DNA of 64,000 bases from Spirometra erinaceieuropaei (GCA_902702965.1 CACRXP010000147.1:230852-294851); one strand, 5' to 3'. Positions 21,160-34,684 are shown, numbered from the stretch's first letter. Translations and numbers: made by a program. Notes: a model not told the origin generated them from the sequence alone.

Positions 21160-21455
21160 TGCCCTAAAATCCACATTAAGAAAGATTCATTGCGGCCTGA
21201 CTCTCAGTCCCCCAGTCACTCTAAAATACTCCCATGGGGTTGAGTTATCCTGTAAGTTGGCAGCCTTCTAGGCCACCACCCTTAGCGCGTTGTGATGACT
21301 CCGGCACTTGCCGCAGGGATGGATTTCTCAGTGTCGGCCTCCACTCTTCCTTCCCTAGCCCAGGTACCAGTCGACTGTCCGAGCCTCTTAGCCAGCTAGC
21401 GATTGGACTGGGCCCAGTAGCTCGCAGAGTTAGACGGTTCGTGCACGCATGTCAC
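21160..21455 (-). repeat. LINE-A 3'-region fragment
   Basis: Reverse-oriented stretch matching 10880-11200 (GCGGCCTGACTCTCAG, TTGGCAGCCTTCTAGGC, GTCCGAGCC). It sits immediately after a plus-oriented LINE-A 5' piece, so the two are separate insertions. Confidence 0.6.
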
Positions 21456-21582
21456 ATGTAATCTGGTCATCACTTCATGCGCAGGAAACGCCAAAGACCC
21501 AGCTTCGCACTTACACGAGGCGAGCATATGTTGACATGGGACATTGCACACACCCTACCGGCTATGACGAATCGGATTACAT

Positions 21583-21760
21583 ACAGTGCACGACCTATCT
21601 CATGAAACCTGATGACAGAAACTGATATGAGAATTTTCGGACGTCTTAAACGCTGCGCGTTTTGCTCGATCGTTCAGCCTCTTTGAGGAAATGTCCTTTT
21701 CTTGCGCAGAAAATGTGTCCACGTAATTTTATCAAGCAAAAAGTTCATAAATTTGAGCGA
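21583..21760 (+). repeat. Element end related to 55365-55430 (family G)
   Basis: TACAGTGCACGACCTATCTC followed by ATGAAACCTGATGACAGA resembles the CTCATGAAACGTGATGACAG block at 55378. The ACAGTG terminus recalls the TA-palindrome family. Only one end is recognised. Confidence 0.35.
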
Positions 21761-22131
21761 AAATGGACGTTGCGATATATTCGGGCCGTTTCTTATGCTA
21801 GCGTCCGTCCTAAGAGGTGAGTTACCCATCCTCGAAGATTCTACTAAACAGAGCTCTCCGCGTTTGAAAAGTGATTTTCTGTCCGATGTTAGCCATGGGA
21901 ATCAGTTTGATAACACAAGTTATTTTTGGGGAACCAGATGGTTTATCGATTTTTAGAAGTCAGATCAGCAAATCTGTGCCATCTGGTGCCCTAAAGTGCA
22001 GCAATAACGCACACAGGCAATCCTTCGTCTAAATGGGCCGGAAATTTTTTGCCCAGAAATGAGTTCCACCGAATAGTCATTTTCAGTCTCGAACATATGA
22101 AGTAGTACTTTTCGTGCTCACCACTCATAAT

Positions 22132-22314
<183 letters not shown>

Positions 22315-22839
22315 GAGGCCTCATTACTCCAGACTACCTCCCATAAGTCTCGCAATCTTCATAAAAACAGCTCGCTGCCAGCAAGTGTACATGATGGTCG
22401 TGGGCAAGTTGGAGCCATCCCCGAGAGTGCCACCTACCGCAGACAAAGGGCGAGTTAGTCGCCGATGCATATGGTCGCAATCGCGGCGGCCTGTCTCTTA
22501 CATCGTGTGGGGCCGCAAAGTACTGGGTATGACGAAAATAGTTCTATCAGCGCTCACGTCAGACGCCTTTCTAACCCTAAAAGCAAATGTAGCGAACTAT
22601 GATTCAGTTTAAAGAAAGTGAACAAGCTGACTGAAGATAAGTATTTCAGCTTTGGAAGAGGGAACTGGACACAGGGTAGGTCGCCCAGTTGCGCTCAAAA
22701 ATACGGAAGCGAACGGTTGCTGGCGTGCCTGAAATAACTAACATCAGTCAAGCAATTGAGCAATCCTTGTGATAAATCCACCCTCCTAAATGATAAGTAA
22801 GATTACGAAGAGGGAGCCGCGGTCGCTGAAATAAGGGCT

Positions 22840-22905
22840 TTATTCACCTGGTGTATCATATTCACATTCGAAGCCGTCATCAGAGACAGAATCAGATAAG
22901 TTGGC
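22840..22905 (-). repeat. Possible PLE 3'-end fragment
   Basis: Minus strand shows TCTGTCTCTGATGACGGCTT, the first box of the hammerhead-like motif with similar flanks, but the GAAA box is not conserved. Confidence 0.3.
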
Positions 22906-23087
22906 AAGATCCTATTTCGTAGCCGTAGCTGTTAGGGCCTAGGCTTAGGGGTCAGGGTGAAGGGTTAGGAGTTAAGGTTAGAGGTTGGGGTTTGGGGTTT
23001 GGCGTCGGAATTAGGGGTTAGGGTTGGCGGTTAGGCCGGGGCTTGTCTACTGCAGGTTGCTACGAAATAAGATCCGACGGATAAGTT
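22895..23087. mobile_element. MITE M2 (177 bp) with exact 8-bp target duplication
   Basis: Inverted ends share ATTTCGTAGC on the left and GCTACGAAAT on the right, plus diverged outer bases. They lie within 22903-23079 and are flanked by identical octamers GATAAGTT (22895-22902 and 23080-23087). An 8-bp duplication fits hAT-type insertion. The interior is a degenerate ttaggg-like array, as in M1, though the ends differ. Confidence 0.65.
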
Positions 23088-23108
23088 CGTAAAACCGTAC
23101 TAGATTTG

Positions 23109-23523
23109 GGCTAGATCGCAGTTGGTAGCCAGGCCCCGTATTACAGGTGGCTTGGGGGTTTGTTTAATGGGGCTATTTTGTGGGGTTCCATAATCACATC
23201 TGACCCATTTGGCTTCTGTTTTACATTTGAGGTTAGGATCAGGGTACCGGTTAATGACTTCCGATTTTCGGGTTAGGGTTATGCCTTTAGGCTTAGGTTT
23301 TCGGGTTACGGTTAGAGTTTGAGCGTACGATTAGGTTTTTCATTTACGGCTATGTCTAAGGGCTACGGTTAAGTTTACGATTTCGGCTAGGTTTAGGGTT
23401 GCCGTTAGGGTTAAAGGTTAACGTTTAAGGTTGAGGTTAGGGTTAGGGTTAAGGTGAAGGTTAGGATTAGGGTTAAGGTCGCCGCCCGCTTCCCCATTCC
23501 TGGATACCAACTGCGATCTAGCC
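23109..23523. mobile_element. Inverted-repeat element M3 (~415 bp) with telomere-like core
   Basis: The 25-bp termini begin GGCTAGATCGCAGTTGGTA on each strand (23109-23133 and 23499-23523) and match at 24 of 25 positions. Inside are an M1 terminus (23134-23212) and a long degenerate TTAGGG-like array (23270-23480). No clear target duplication was found. Confidence 0.6.
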
Positions 23524-23539
23524 TAGAGTTGCAGTGGTC

Positions 23540-25130
23540 AGTCTTGTTTTGTAGGTTGGCCATCGTGCCATGTATCCGACCCGCAGACATTGTATACGTT
23601 CGCGTCAGGGTCAGAGGGACGAATAATTTCTACATCTTTATCTAATGCCTTTTTCCTGTATCTATTCACCGTGCGATTGACACTCACAGTTTTTCCTAAA
23701 AATTAAAGACCCAGTAAAACAACAGTTATATGGGAGGACGAGTTAGTGTAAGACTGCGTGGACGCTAAAATTTGGCGCTGCAAATGAAGCCGAGGACTGC
23801 TAACAGAATACATTGTTTTGTGTCTTAAGCACATAAGAAAGTATTTGGTCTTGCGCAATTTATTGACTCAACTGATCTGAATTTCTGCCGAACAACTGCT
23901 CGTGGGGTTAAGTGCGATCAGCCATTTGCAAAAGTGCACATTGACGCAGGGACGTTGGTTGGGCAGCTTGAGTTGGCAAGGCCATAAAAGGATCACAACT
24001 TCGACATGCTGACCACAGACAGCAGGCGTCAATAACGCGGCCATCAACACTGCACAACTCATTCACAACCAGAAAATGCAGCGGCGTCCCCCATTGGCGG
24101 CCTTGAAATTCCAGTGCAGATAAAGGGAATGGGGAAAAATTAATTTTGTGCGAGTAAAATAGGTTAAGTTGCGGAAAAGACGAGAAAATGGGACTTCGGG
24201 TTTTTACAAGAAGTGAATGCGGAGAAATGTGCTCACCGGAAAAGTGCAGAGGGGTTAATAAAATGCCAGCAAGATGTGCCGGTTCTGCTAGTATGCATAA
24301 AGTGACTGTCAAGATTTTAGCCCAAAACCACAACATGGGTCCACGATTACCTAACAAGAATATTAATTGGATTTCCGAAAATGAGAGTCTTCTTAGAAGC
24401 AAGAGGTGAACAGAATGCTTGCCAGTGAGTAAACGTCATTCATATTGAAAACGGGAAGTAGGTGGAGCAGAACAGTTGACAGGGTGGTTTTGCTGAATAA
24501 AAGTGACAATCAGTTGGTGCCAGCTGTCATGAACGGAATCAAACCAAGTAGCATTAAACTTGAGGTTTCTAGTGACAGTGACATACTGCCAAAAAGGTTT
24601 TGTGATGAGAAGGGTCCAAGTGCTGTGCGAGGTGGTGTATTGGAGATAGGCAAAGAGGGAGGAAGGGTTAGAGGCTGAAGGAGGGATAGTGGAGTTATCA
24701 GTGTGGCCGAAAACGGTTTGTCCAGGAGTTTGGCCGCACTCCGGTTGTTAACGGATAAAGCCAAGATAGCAGAAATCCTGCCTAGTGACTAACGGACAGA
24801 AGTGTGAATACTTCCCCTATTATGTTGGGAGGTCGTTCGGCTGTCGGCTTACGGGATACACTGGTTTTGCTGTATTTAGGGGTTCGGCCGAGAGCCGCGT
24901 AGGCAGTAACAGAGCGACCAGTAATAAAGGCTGAATGAAGTTACCGACAAAGACCTGTTTTCATTCGACAGTTTGAACCTGAGTTATATACCCCGGGATT
25001 TCCTTCTCTGAAATAATTCTACTCGAATTAATGAAGTACTGTTTTAATAAAGAAGATTTTCATTGTTCGTGTACAGTTGTATCTAAAGAGTTGACGTGTA
25101 ATCAGTAGTGGTTTTCAAAGGCCTTGTCTA
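23540..25130. other. Unassigned sequence
   Basis: The longest frame is 164 residues on the minus strand (23908-24402), with hydrophobic patches but no domain that I recognise. No inverted repeats were seen. A gene cannot be supported. Confidence 0.35.
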
Positions 25131-25139
25131 TTACCCTTA

Positions 25140-25515
25140 CCAAATAAACTGAAACTGGAATGGAATGACCATTTCAGGCTCGTTAGCCGTCATCAGACAC
25201 TCATATCCAACCCGGGGATTGCAGTACCTGGGGTTTTAATCGCTCTGCAACTACCTACGGGGTTGTAGACCCCAAGTACGACAGGATGTAAATGTCAGGT
25301 AGTCTGATCGGTGAACGCTCTCCCAACATAATTTCCATTCCCGATTACTACCGACATGAGAGTGAGTCCGTGGCTCAACTGATAGGGCGTCAATGATCGA
25401 AAAATTCCGGATTCGAATCCCAGGCTTTACAAACCTGTGGTTGGGTACGACTAGCTGTCGACGGCTAACAAGCCGGAAACGACCATTCAAGTCTCCCCTG
25501 CCTTCGTCTGTCATC
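25140..25515. repeat. tRNA-like repeat family S, inverted pair
   Basis: 25150-25215 carries the family tail on the minus strand (GGAATGACCATTTCAGGCTC, TTAGCCGTCATCAG). 25305-25515 carries upstream segment, tRNA-like head (B-box GGATTCGAATCCC) and tail on the plus strand. The A-box is weak (GTGGCTCAACTGATAGG). Same head-to-head layout as 15374-15735. Confidence 0.65.
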
Positions 25516-25721
25516 TCATTCTACTGCTAATGTTGTATAAAGTTGAAAATAAAGCAACATTAGTTAGCTGAAAAACAATATGACGTCTACATCGAGTAAA
25601 GAGACTCGATTAATTAAACACAAGACGGGAATCACTCCATTTTACCGACTTTTCTGGTGAACTAACGTACTTAGCTTAAATTAATGTTGAACAACTGCTG
25701 TGGTGTGCATTCCGAGGTGAT

Positions 25722-25870
25722 ATAATGAAAAAAGAGAAGGATCTTCGGAAAATCGAATTCTATTCGTAAATTTTCAATTCTGTGACACCGACCCGTTGTC
25801 AGATGAAATGAACAGAAGGGAAAGTGAAATGGGCAGACTAGGTCGGCCTGCGCGACAGGACAGACAACGA
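25722..25870 (-). repeat. Repeat shared with 59300-59460, PLE-end-like
   Basis: Matches 59309-59455 in parallel (gaaaaaag tract, GGAAAATCGA, AATTTTC, CTGTGACAC, CAGATGAAATGAA). The minus strand holds a decayed hammerhead-like box (CTGACAA..GAAAA). Confidence 0.45.
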
Positions 25871-26159
25871 CAAACGGACAGCTGATGCGTAAGAGGTGTG
25901 GGCATCGAGTTATGGTAGGCTGTGGGACAGGGGGACGGAAGGATGAACCGTTAGGGCTCCCTGTGTTGGAGGTGGAGAAAACGCGGGGAGATTGCGGATC
26001 AGTGGGAATGCGGGCGGCTGGTCACTGGTGCGCGATGAAGTCAAGGGGCATCGCGCGGACGGTGGAGGTTTTGGGTGTAATTAATATGCATAAATCTGTC
26101 TGTGGGTTTCCTAGAATGCAAACGATATCTTTCACATTTAGTTGATGCTTATGTTGTTT

Positions 26160-28000
26160 GTTGTTGGATACAATTATCCTGTTTGCGTAGTTCACCAACA
26201 TTTAGAGCGTAATGGGGAAAATGAGGGGAAGGTGCCCCCCAAACTGTCGTGAGCAACAAAAAGAGAACTAAGAAGGCCCAACGTCTGTCTGTACAGGGAA
26301 ACATCCGACAAGGAGGCCTCTATTTCAGCCAAACCAGTTAGCTAACGACACAGGCCAGGAAGTTGAATCTGAATATACCCATGCCAAGTGCACACGTGAT
26401 AGTTTACTATGTTTGGGATTCGATGGACAAAAGGCCAGTCTTATAGGACGTAACTGCTTACGTACACGCGCAAGGTGTGTTTTTGATCAATGTTTTAAAT
26501 CAAAATAGATTGTTTTAACCCGGACAGTGCTCAGTTTTGCTTTGATTGCCTAAACATGGGAAATATATTGATAAGGGCCAGTATGTGGTAAGTTTTCCTT
26601 TATCATGAAGGTGTTACGACCACTAGAGGTAGTGTGTCTTTTACCTGCTTTTTAAATTTTTCCGCAGAATTAAATAGTTTGTGAGATACGAAACTTCCAC
26701 CATTGCGGGGAAGACTAAAGTTTTAGATTTGCGAAGGATAAGTCTATCCTTGTCGGGAAGATATTGGCTATAGTACAGAGATTGTCGCCCTGCATCTGCA
26801 AAAACGTAACTGTTGCAAACCAGGAAGGAGTTTTCCCAAGAGTAATAGGAAATTAGCATTAACGATGGGTATTCACTCTCAAAAAAGAAATCATATGTTT
26901 GCGCTTTGCGATCGGCGTTATTTACTTTAATAAAATTAATCATCTCGACGAATGAGTTATTGATTCCTTGTTCGACCAACCGTCTCCCTTACTTCATTAA
27001 CACGGTTCCTAGTCGGTCTTGTACAGACGTTTGCGTTTTCTTCAGGACTGTAAGGGTGGGATAGATGAAGAGCGCGGAGAAGAAAATAAAAAGGGAAACT
27101 ACCTGTTTACTGTGCACTCGAAAATGCAATATCATCCTTGATAGGATTTTACAAGGAAGAAATAACATACGCCCGTGTGTATGGCCTTCCTAACTATAGC
27201 CAAGAATGAGAAAAAAGGTCAGCGGGGCCACAGAGATCGGCACAGTCGCAAAAATGTCTTGTGTACGAAAAAACATGATCGCGTCCTGTACTCTGTTCCT
27301 GCCATCTACTTCTGGTAGTTTCATCGAGGACTCGGCCACACAGGCAATTGCTGCATCGTTAATAGACGCTAAATCACATGGTAGCACTGAAAAGCATATC
27401 ACCTTCAAAGAGTCAGTTGAGGAAGTGGACAAAAATGGCTAATACACGTGACCTACTCATGAAATGCTCGACGAACTATAAAAGTAATCAAAACAATTCC
27501 CAAAATATAAGATCAGTCGCCAACAGGGGGAGCTGCTGTTGGTATCAAACTGCACCATAGACAGGGTCCTCAAAACGTTATATAAGCCACAAGTCATTCG
27601 CCGACTGCCGTGCAACAAGTACCAGAACAAACATAAATATCGCAAGTGTCATAACCTCGTCATTAGACCAGGTCGCATCAGCACGCGGACGTCACAATGG
27701 AAGACGCACTATCGGTATAACGGGAGCTTCGGAGTATACTTTGTCTGTCGAAAGCGAAAAGGTCGAGCAAAAGCTAAACTTTTTTCAAAAGTATTCTAAT
27801 TTTTCCATTCAGGACGGTCGATAAGTCACTGCGCACAGAATGTTCCGTCTAGGAAAAGAAAAATTATCGTATGAACTCCCATAAGCCTCAAGACCTCCTA
27901 TGTTCTTCTGGAAAGTGAGATGTAAGCATCGAACCACTTGGATGGAGGGAGGGCCTTTCAAAATTCTTATATATAAGTTTGCTTTCGGTTAGCTTCAAAT
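26160..28000. other. No recognised gene or element
   Basis: AT-rich sequence with scattered short frames on both strands (for example 27190-27442) that show no domain. No repeat family from elsewhere in the window was detected here. Confidence 0.4.
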
Positions 28001-28165
28001 TTGGTAATAATAATAATTTTACTTAATGGCAGTTTACAGGCATTGCCAGGGAAGCGTTAAACACAAATCCGACCAGCAGTGAAAAAAACTCCTGTGGGAA
28101 AGGAATAAAAATATAGTTGATGGTTTTTATGGTTTGGAGGGTTCAGGAGAAAAAAAACTGCTGGC

Positions 28166-28506
28166 GACAAACTTTTGACCGTCAAGAACGGAGGGGCTGC
28201 ACGGTATCGGACAATACCAGTCGCCAATTTCTTTCATGAAGTGGAGGCTAATCCAAACAGAAGCGCCGAAGAACATCTGTCGCTGTTGGTCAAAGAAATT
28301 TTCCCTGGTGAGACCGGCCATAGTGGTCAGAGACCACAAACGCCATCGCTACGATAGAGTCGATCAGAGGTTTCAGCACCCAAAATTTGTGGGAGCTTTT
28401 CACAAACTCTCGACCGTCAAGAAGGGAGAGGTTGCACGGTATCGGAGATTATGAGACGCCAATTCCTTTCATGAGGTTGGGGATAGTCAAAATAGAGGCG
28501 CCAACT
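28166..28506 (+). repeat. Direct duplication, 105-bp units 234 bp apart
   Basis: 28166-28270 and 28400-28506 share ACAAAC..TCGACCGTCAAGAA, GGAG.GG.TGCACGGTATCGG, CGCCAAT.TCTTTCATGA, and AGAGGCGCC-like ends. They are about 80 percent identical by eye. Function unknown; a segmental duplication of unique sequence is possible. Confidence 0.6.
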
Positions 28507-28849
28507 CCAGACAGAATTGGAAAGCAAAACGGAAAAGTGAAAAAACGTTTTAAAATTAACAACGACCAAATAATACAGGCTAAAAGATCGTTCAGCTGGT
28601 AAACGCATTCATGATTAGGATAAATTACAACCTAAAACGCGACCACATAGGGGGATATACTTAAATACACAGAATTTATTTAATTAAATGAATGAGTCGA
28701 AAACTTTTGTCTATCAGCTTGCTCAAGGTACAATCATTTGTTCGAAAGGACTGAGGAGCAAGAAAAGAGAATAAGTGACTGTGATCTTTTCAGAGAGGAC
28801 TGAAAGTGCTGTCACCGCAATTTAAACGCGGTCCCTGAACAAAACTGCA

Positions 28850-29260
28850 TGACAGTGTATGTGGGATTGTTGTCTACTACTAGTTCCGCAAACAAGCCAA
28901 ACCACTGGAGTGGTGCGGCCGCATACCGTTCTCCTAAGCAGACCTCCGAATGTGATGTCTCTCCTCCAAGAGAACTGCACAAAATCTACTCTTAAAGTAA
29001 TGTCTCCATTGATGGGGACTTTAAAATTCCTAATGTTAACTGGTGAACGTCGGCTGTGCGGAGTCATTCAGCCCCATTTATGTCCCGATTGCTGAAAATG
29101 GCAGAGGCAAAGCTAATTCGCGAGGAACACCAGCTAAGAATGGACAAAGGTCATACTACCGAGTTCCTGTGTTTACCCGAGGAAAAAGGACAACGATGGA
29201 TTTGAAAGACCATTTATCAGTGATTTCTAGAGATCAGACTATTGCTCTGCGAATATTTTG
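28850..29260 (+). pseudogene. Degenerate LINE AP-endonuclease fragment
   Basis: Two pieces in different frames are recognisable: 28999-29043 encodes IDGDFKIPNVNW, the endonuclease strand that in LINEs reads GDFN.P.INW, and 29155-29240 encodes FTRGKRTTMDL followed by SVIS, matching the downstream PTRG...LDL..TN segment. Spacing between them is shorter than usual. This is a CR1/Jockey-type endonuclease relic of great age. No RT follows. Confidence 0.45.
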
Positions 29261-29279
29261 TGTTCTCTAGGTCTAACTC

Positions 29280-32200
29280 ACTCGAACAGTGAGTAACTGA
29301 TATCTCCAACGTTGACTCTCCTAGCATGTCAAGGCAAGTCTTAAAGATATTTTGTGAAGCCACGTTACATGGTTCGATAAACGAAGTCTGAAGATTTTTT
29401 GTTATTTAGTGAAGAAAGTTATTGAGCTCAGTTGTCCTCCTGAAATAACGGCAACAAACGACTGCCGGGTACGATGAACTGGGAGAGGGGGACAGCCTTT
29501 AAGGGAGATTGTGGTTTTTGGAAACGCGTTGGACTAACGGGAAGTAAGCAACAAAATGGGAGTACAGACGACAACGCGATATTTAAAAGAGTATTTTTGT
29601 AGACTTCAAATGAACCCTGAATTCGGCATTTCACAAAATTGTTTGGAACATCATACGGTTCAAAATGAGCGCTTAATAGCAAAAGAGATCACAACGGTCT
29701 GATTTTGTGGCCTCTGCAGGATTGTGTGTGCCATATTTGCGTAGACGTTCGTCTAGGAGCCAGCAAGTAGATACAAGATACGGAGGAACGTTCGATGTCC
29801 CGCATCCCCAGGAATGGCAAGACAAAAAAGAAATATATCAGTGAAGAATTTAACTGTCATTCCAAGTCCTAAGTGCGAGAGCGTACAGCGGATACCTAAC
29901 TCTGGCGACTTCATTGATATTCACACAGAACTGAATAATACATAAGAAAAGAAATAAGAAATGATGGTGCAGGCGATAACGCCCACAGTAACGTGTCTGG
30001 AAGAGAAAGAACCTTCCATTTATGATGCCCCCCGAAGAATCATTCAGCGCAACGGGGCTAGAGTCCTGGCCGACACACGAAAAGCCAAGTTTGCGGGCAG
30101 TGTTTAATTTGGTTTGCAATAAGCGTCCACGACTTCGTCTTCCTATCCGCTGGGAAGTTGAATATTATTGAAAGAACGGGTAGAGAAAGGTGTGTTGCTG
30201 AGCGTTGTGACGATAATGCCAAGTTTGTAATGATTATGTCGAGTGCCATTTGATGGACATCATCGTAATAACCATAGGGCGTGGATCAGGTAAACGGTGA
30301 GAAGAAGACGTCTGACATGACACCGCACGTTCAGTTATGTTCTAGAAAACAAGGAAAAACGATGTTTGACCACCAGGATCATTCACCAAAGATAACTGCA
30401 GCTCAGAAATCTACTGTGGCGCAGATCAGTGATCGTTTATTACAGAACTGATGGTATAACGTCCTTGTTATCTTCAGTAATATCCAACTGGTTGGGATCG
30501 TCGGGGTTTGGGTGGCCTTCAAGACTCGAATCATGAAAATCCTGCCGATCGGACATTACAACCAGTTTTTCCATCTAACATTTGCCTTGCATATGAATAT
30601 GATTCATAATAACAACGTCGAGTCGGTTGATAATCCGAAATGCCGTATTTTCGTTTATTGATTATAATGGGTGTGTGAAAAGGAGGGGAAACTGTAACTT
30701 AACAGTAACAAATGATGCAGTCCAGGATCAGGACATAGGAGATTGATATGGAAAGAACGTCCCATCGGAAGACGAATCGGCAGCGTGGCGGGGATTGTTG
30801 GTAATCCGCACATCGATAACGAACACCGCCACTGAGTAAAAGAGAAAAAAGGAAAGTGAAAGTGGGAGTGATTCGAAGTTTTGATCTGCTTTCTTCCTCC
30901 ATGGCTACTTCAGCGGACGTTGCACGCCCTATTCCTTTTCACATGATGGAATTCACGACTCAGAAAAAGATATAGGGAGAGTGGAAATTTACTGGCCACC
31001 GTCTAAAAAATTGACCAGCTGAGTGGCAAACTGCAGCATTTTGCCTCAGAATAAGAGCAGACAAGAAGACTAATGGTCACAAATTTAATTGGCGTGGAAG
31101 GTGAAATCAGTGGGTTCGGCACACAACACCTATGAAATGTGTCCTAAATGCAAAAAGCGAGTAATAGTTGTGCTAAGCCGGGGTTACTTTCGGAGAATTT
31201 TTACATGCTTAGGTTACTTATTGCAAACAGCAACTACATTAAAAGAAAGTAACTGGCGATATTCTAGTGTGGGCTAAAGGAAGAAGCTATTGCTCGAAGT
31301 TATGCAGATGTCGTCGTTTTGGAACCGGTATTACGGCAATTAAAATCATTAGAGCAAGACGTGTCCGAGTGTAGAAGAAAGCAGTGAACCACAGAGTTAG
31401 GGATTACTTCTGCACACTGTCCGAGGCTACTGTCTCTGGAAGCGGAAACCGATAGCGGAATCAAAGCTTGTACCAACAGTGGTAAGCCTCCTGATTTTAT
31501 AACGTGCCGTGGTGCGCATACAAAGTGGCACCTGATGTAAGGGTGCGTCTCTGTTGAGGGCAAAGTTAGTCCTAGATTTTGGGCAGAAAGCTTTATAGAT
31601 GTCACTTGCCTGAAGGCCCAATTCATCGCGATGGAAGAAAGAGAGAATATAGGACCATTGGTGAACGATTTCAAGACAAGTCCAAAGGGATGTTTTCAGG
31701 GGTTTTAGTTAGGGTCGGTGCGTTTCTTATTTAATATCAGCGATTGGACGAAGGTAATTCCAAGTTGGTGTGACATGTATGTAGTCCGCATTTGAGTTTT
31801 TCATCAAACTTACGTCCATGCCTCCAATGAAAAGATCTTATTGTATTTTGATCATTTCTTATGCGCTGAACGGCCAACAGAGCATGTGTTAATTTCACTG
31901 AAATTCGAGTTTACAATGGGCAAGCCAAAATTGCAGGTAAAAATGATCTACGCACAGCGTCATTCGATGAGGGTAAGTCATATACTGTCCTGGACAAGAT
32001 TTAACCCTTGCTGGGCAGCCAGCATAAAGACAGACGTAAAAGGTCGAGAGGAAGACAGAAAGAACGATTTCCTCGTATTCGCACATCTGCCATTCCGCAC
32101 CGGACGAAATTTATGCATGTTGCTCGTGGGACTCGTTTGGTCTCAATTGAGATCCTGCTCATCTAACGGGTCTTCCTCTCTCTTTGGAGCATTAGGGTTT

Positions 32201-34560
32201 TGGAAAATGCCTAGAGTCAGGTAATCCACCCGGTCGAATGCCTGAGAGGACTTGAATTCCGGCAGGTACAACAAAGACAAAAAATACCGACCCCGTCGTG
32301 AAGTTAGTTGAAGATGGGAAAGAGAATGTAAATCGGTACCCATTTCTGTAATGTAGTTGCATGCTGAATCTTTGGGTGTTGGACTCAAAGCCATTAAAGT
32401 CACCTGCAAGTGCGCGTTGTCGACAGGTGATTTAAACCAACGCAACGATTTAAGCAAAGATTTGGATGTAATTGTCGCGTGCTTAAAACTTAGAAGGAGT
32501 CTTGATTCCTTGCGGGACTCAAGACGGTTGAAGCGGGTATAAGCTCACTAATTTCTATTAAAGACTGCAGCCTAAGGTTGTCCAGGACAGTAGTACTTTA
32601 TATTCCACCACTTTGCTTCCTTAGCGAAGCCCAACAAAACAGATGCGATCCTAGTTTTTTGCTTCTGTTCATATTTTGTTACTTTCCCCCCTTTCCTGCC
32701 TTTGCTCTCTCCTGCGCCGTTCGGGATGTTCTATACACAGCTGTGTTTGCCGCTGTTTCTGCCCCAAGTTGCTGGTGATTATGTGCTTGGCATTCCAGTA
32801 TGTAAGCCGAGCTTTATGTTCATAAATCTTTCCTGCAAACTTCTCCGAAATATCGAAGAGCCCACAGATTTCCACATTCCTTTACGGGAACTGAGAAATT
32901 AAAGTGGCCTTCGTTATTGGTGTATCTTATAAACGCGTAAGCGGTTATCGTTTGCGACAATAAATTACATTTTTATCATTAAAAACTCAAAAATTGAAAA
33001 GGAATACTGAAGTATTTTAAAGCAACACTCACATATCTTCTACAAGCTAACGTCTACAAAAACTTATCGAACACTCTGTCCGTCGAGGGACAGAGCCGAA
33101 AATATTTGTTATTTGATCAACTAACACAACATGTTTTTATCCCTGACTCTTCCCCCACCGTACAATCCAACTTCAATTACTTGTCCTATCTTATATTTCT
33201 AGGGAAATAGGGTGATACGCGCGCTTTTATCACATATTTTTCGGTCTCAAGTCCTAATATGAGGACCATAGATAGAAAATATGATTGCACTTTCGTTGTA
33301 TCTAGTCACCCGAAGGACTACATGTTGAAGAAATATTTAGGACAGGCAACATTGTTCTCAATTTGGAAAATTAAAAGGGAGAAATTGATGATCTGCCCTT
33401 TTCCTACTATACATACCTATCCTAAGTGAACTAATATGACTTAACTATTCGGGTGAATGGAGACACGTGTTACTCCGGCCGTGGTCCCGTAAAAGATGTT
33501 TTGTATTCAGGATTTTTCACTTTTTCAAGGTATACAATTCTTCCATCGTATGCTTTTGCCGCGTGGTTTGAAGACGTTGGGATGCTCGGAGATTTTTTCT
33601 TAGGAATTTCCGACCTTGATGTAGTGTAAATTATGTCGGAGAATATTTGTCTCGGCTATCTCGAGTATGTGTATAAAGTGCCTTGGCCAAAGTAATAGTG
33701 GTCTAATAATCTACTAACTTCAGGGTAAAACTTTTCGGGCATTGTTATTTCCTTTGAGATAGGGACAATGAAATATTATCATGTCAATATTTTCCGGTTG
33801 AATCGGCAATCCACTTGTAAGACGACACTCTTCTGCTGATATAGGCATTATCTTGTCTTCGACGGGTCACATAATGAGTTTAGAATGCATTGTCCTTATC
33901 TATGGAATTAGTTTCAAATAAGTAATGACTTGTTTACTATGAATAACGTATTGCGTTGGTCATAGCAAACTAAGGCCATGAAGCTGAAAGCTCGAGATGA
34001 ACTGTACTTCGAGGTATACGGAGAGTTCCACTGATCCAAATAACAAGCGAGTTCAACCTTCGTGGCATCGAATGCTATTGTGAGCGTTTGCTTGAAAACT
34101 AGAGATCCTCCATTAGGTGATCTGTCTCCTAAAATAATTTCTCCTCGTCTTCTACTTACGAATTGTGTTTTCTCCAGTATTTTCATATCAATTTCCTTCT
34201 GCATAACATAACAAGAATCTAATTACCCACAGTCAGTAAACACAAGAAAATACCTTACTTTAGCTTTTCTAAGGCTTTTTAAAGACTGTCTGAAAATGGG
34301 GTATATAAAAAGAAACTCGGCTTTAAAGCTCTAATATTTACCTGACAGCTGCATATAGTTTTACAACAAATTAAATTATTGATGAATTCTTCATCTGCAC
34401 AGTTAAGTTTACAAGTTGTGTAGGCTTTGACAAAACGTTTATGCACGCTAACAGTGATAAAGGCAGGCTTTCTGAAACGCTTCGTACAATGTCATTAGTA
34501 AAAGACATAACCACCAACCTAGACTATCTAAGTTTTCTTTTTAATTTTAAAATTTTCATA
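29280..34560. other. Mostly unrecognised unique sequence
   Basis: Contains frames of 100-130 residues (31300-31674 minus, 31841-32224 plus, 32143-32457 minus) with no identifiable domain. The one at 31841-32224 ends beside a donor-like CAG/GTAATC (32221) but has no convincing acceptor. A TATATAAAA box occurs at 34300-34308. This is one of the most repeat-poor parts of the window. Confidence 0.35.
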
Positions 34561-34684
34561 GTCAGTGCCGCGTTTACTTAGTATGTGCAGTTTACTCTCC
34601 GATAAATTTGAGAAGTTCATTTCAAAACAAAACGTATGTAACTCTTTTAACCTTGTCCGCTTCTCTTCAACTCCTTCGCAACAG

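Noticed and set aside
23270..23480. True telomere or telomere-fusion site
   Set aside because: Units are degenerate, change strand and lie within inverted-repeat elements that recur elsewhere.
23908..24402. 164-residue membrane-like protein on the minus strand
   Set aside because: Hydrophobic patches only; length is within chance expectation for 128 kb of total strand.
31841..32224. Host exon ending at CAG/GTAATC
   Set aside because: The donor is plausible, but no acceptor, codon bias or phase agreement with other candidate exons (phase 2 against phase 0 required).
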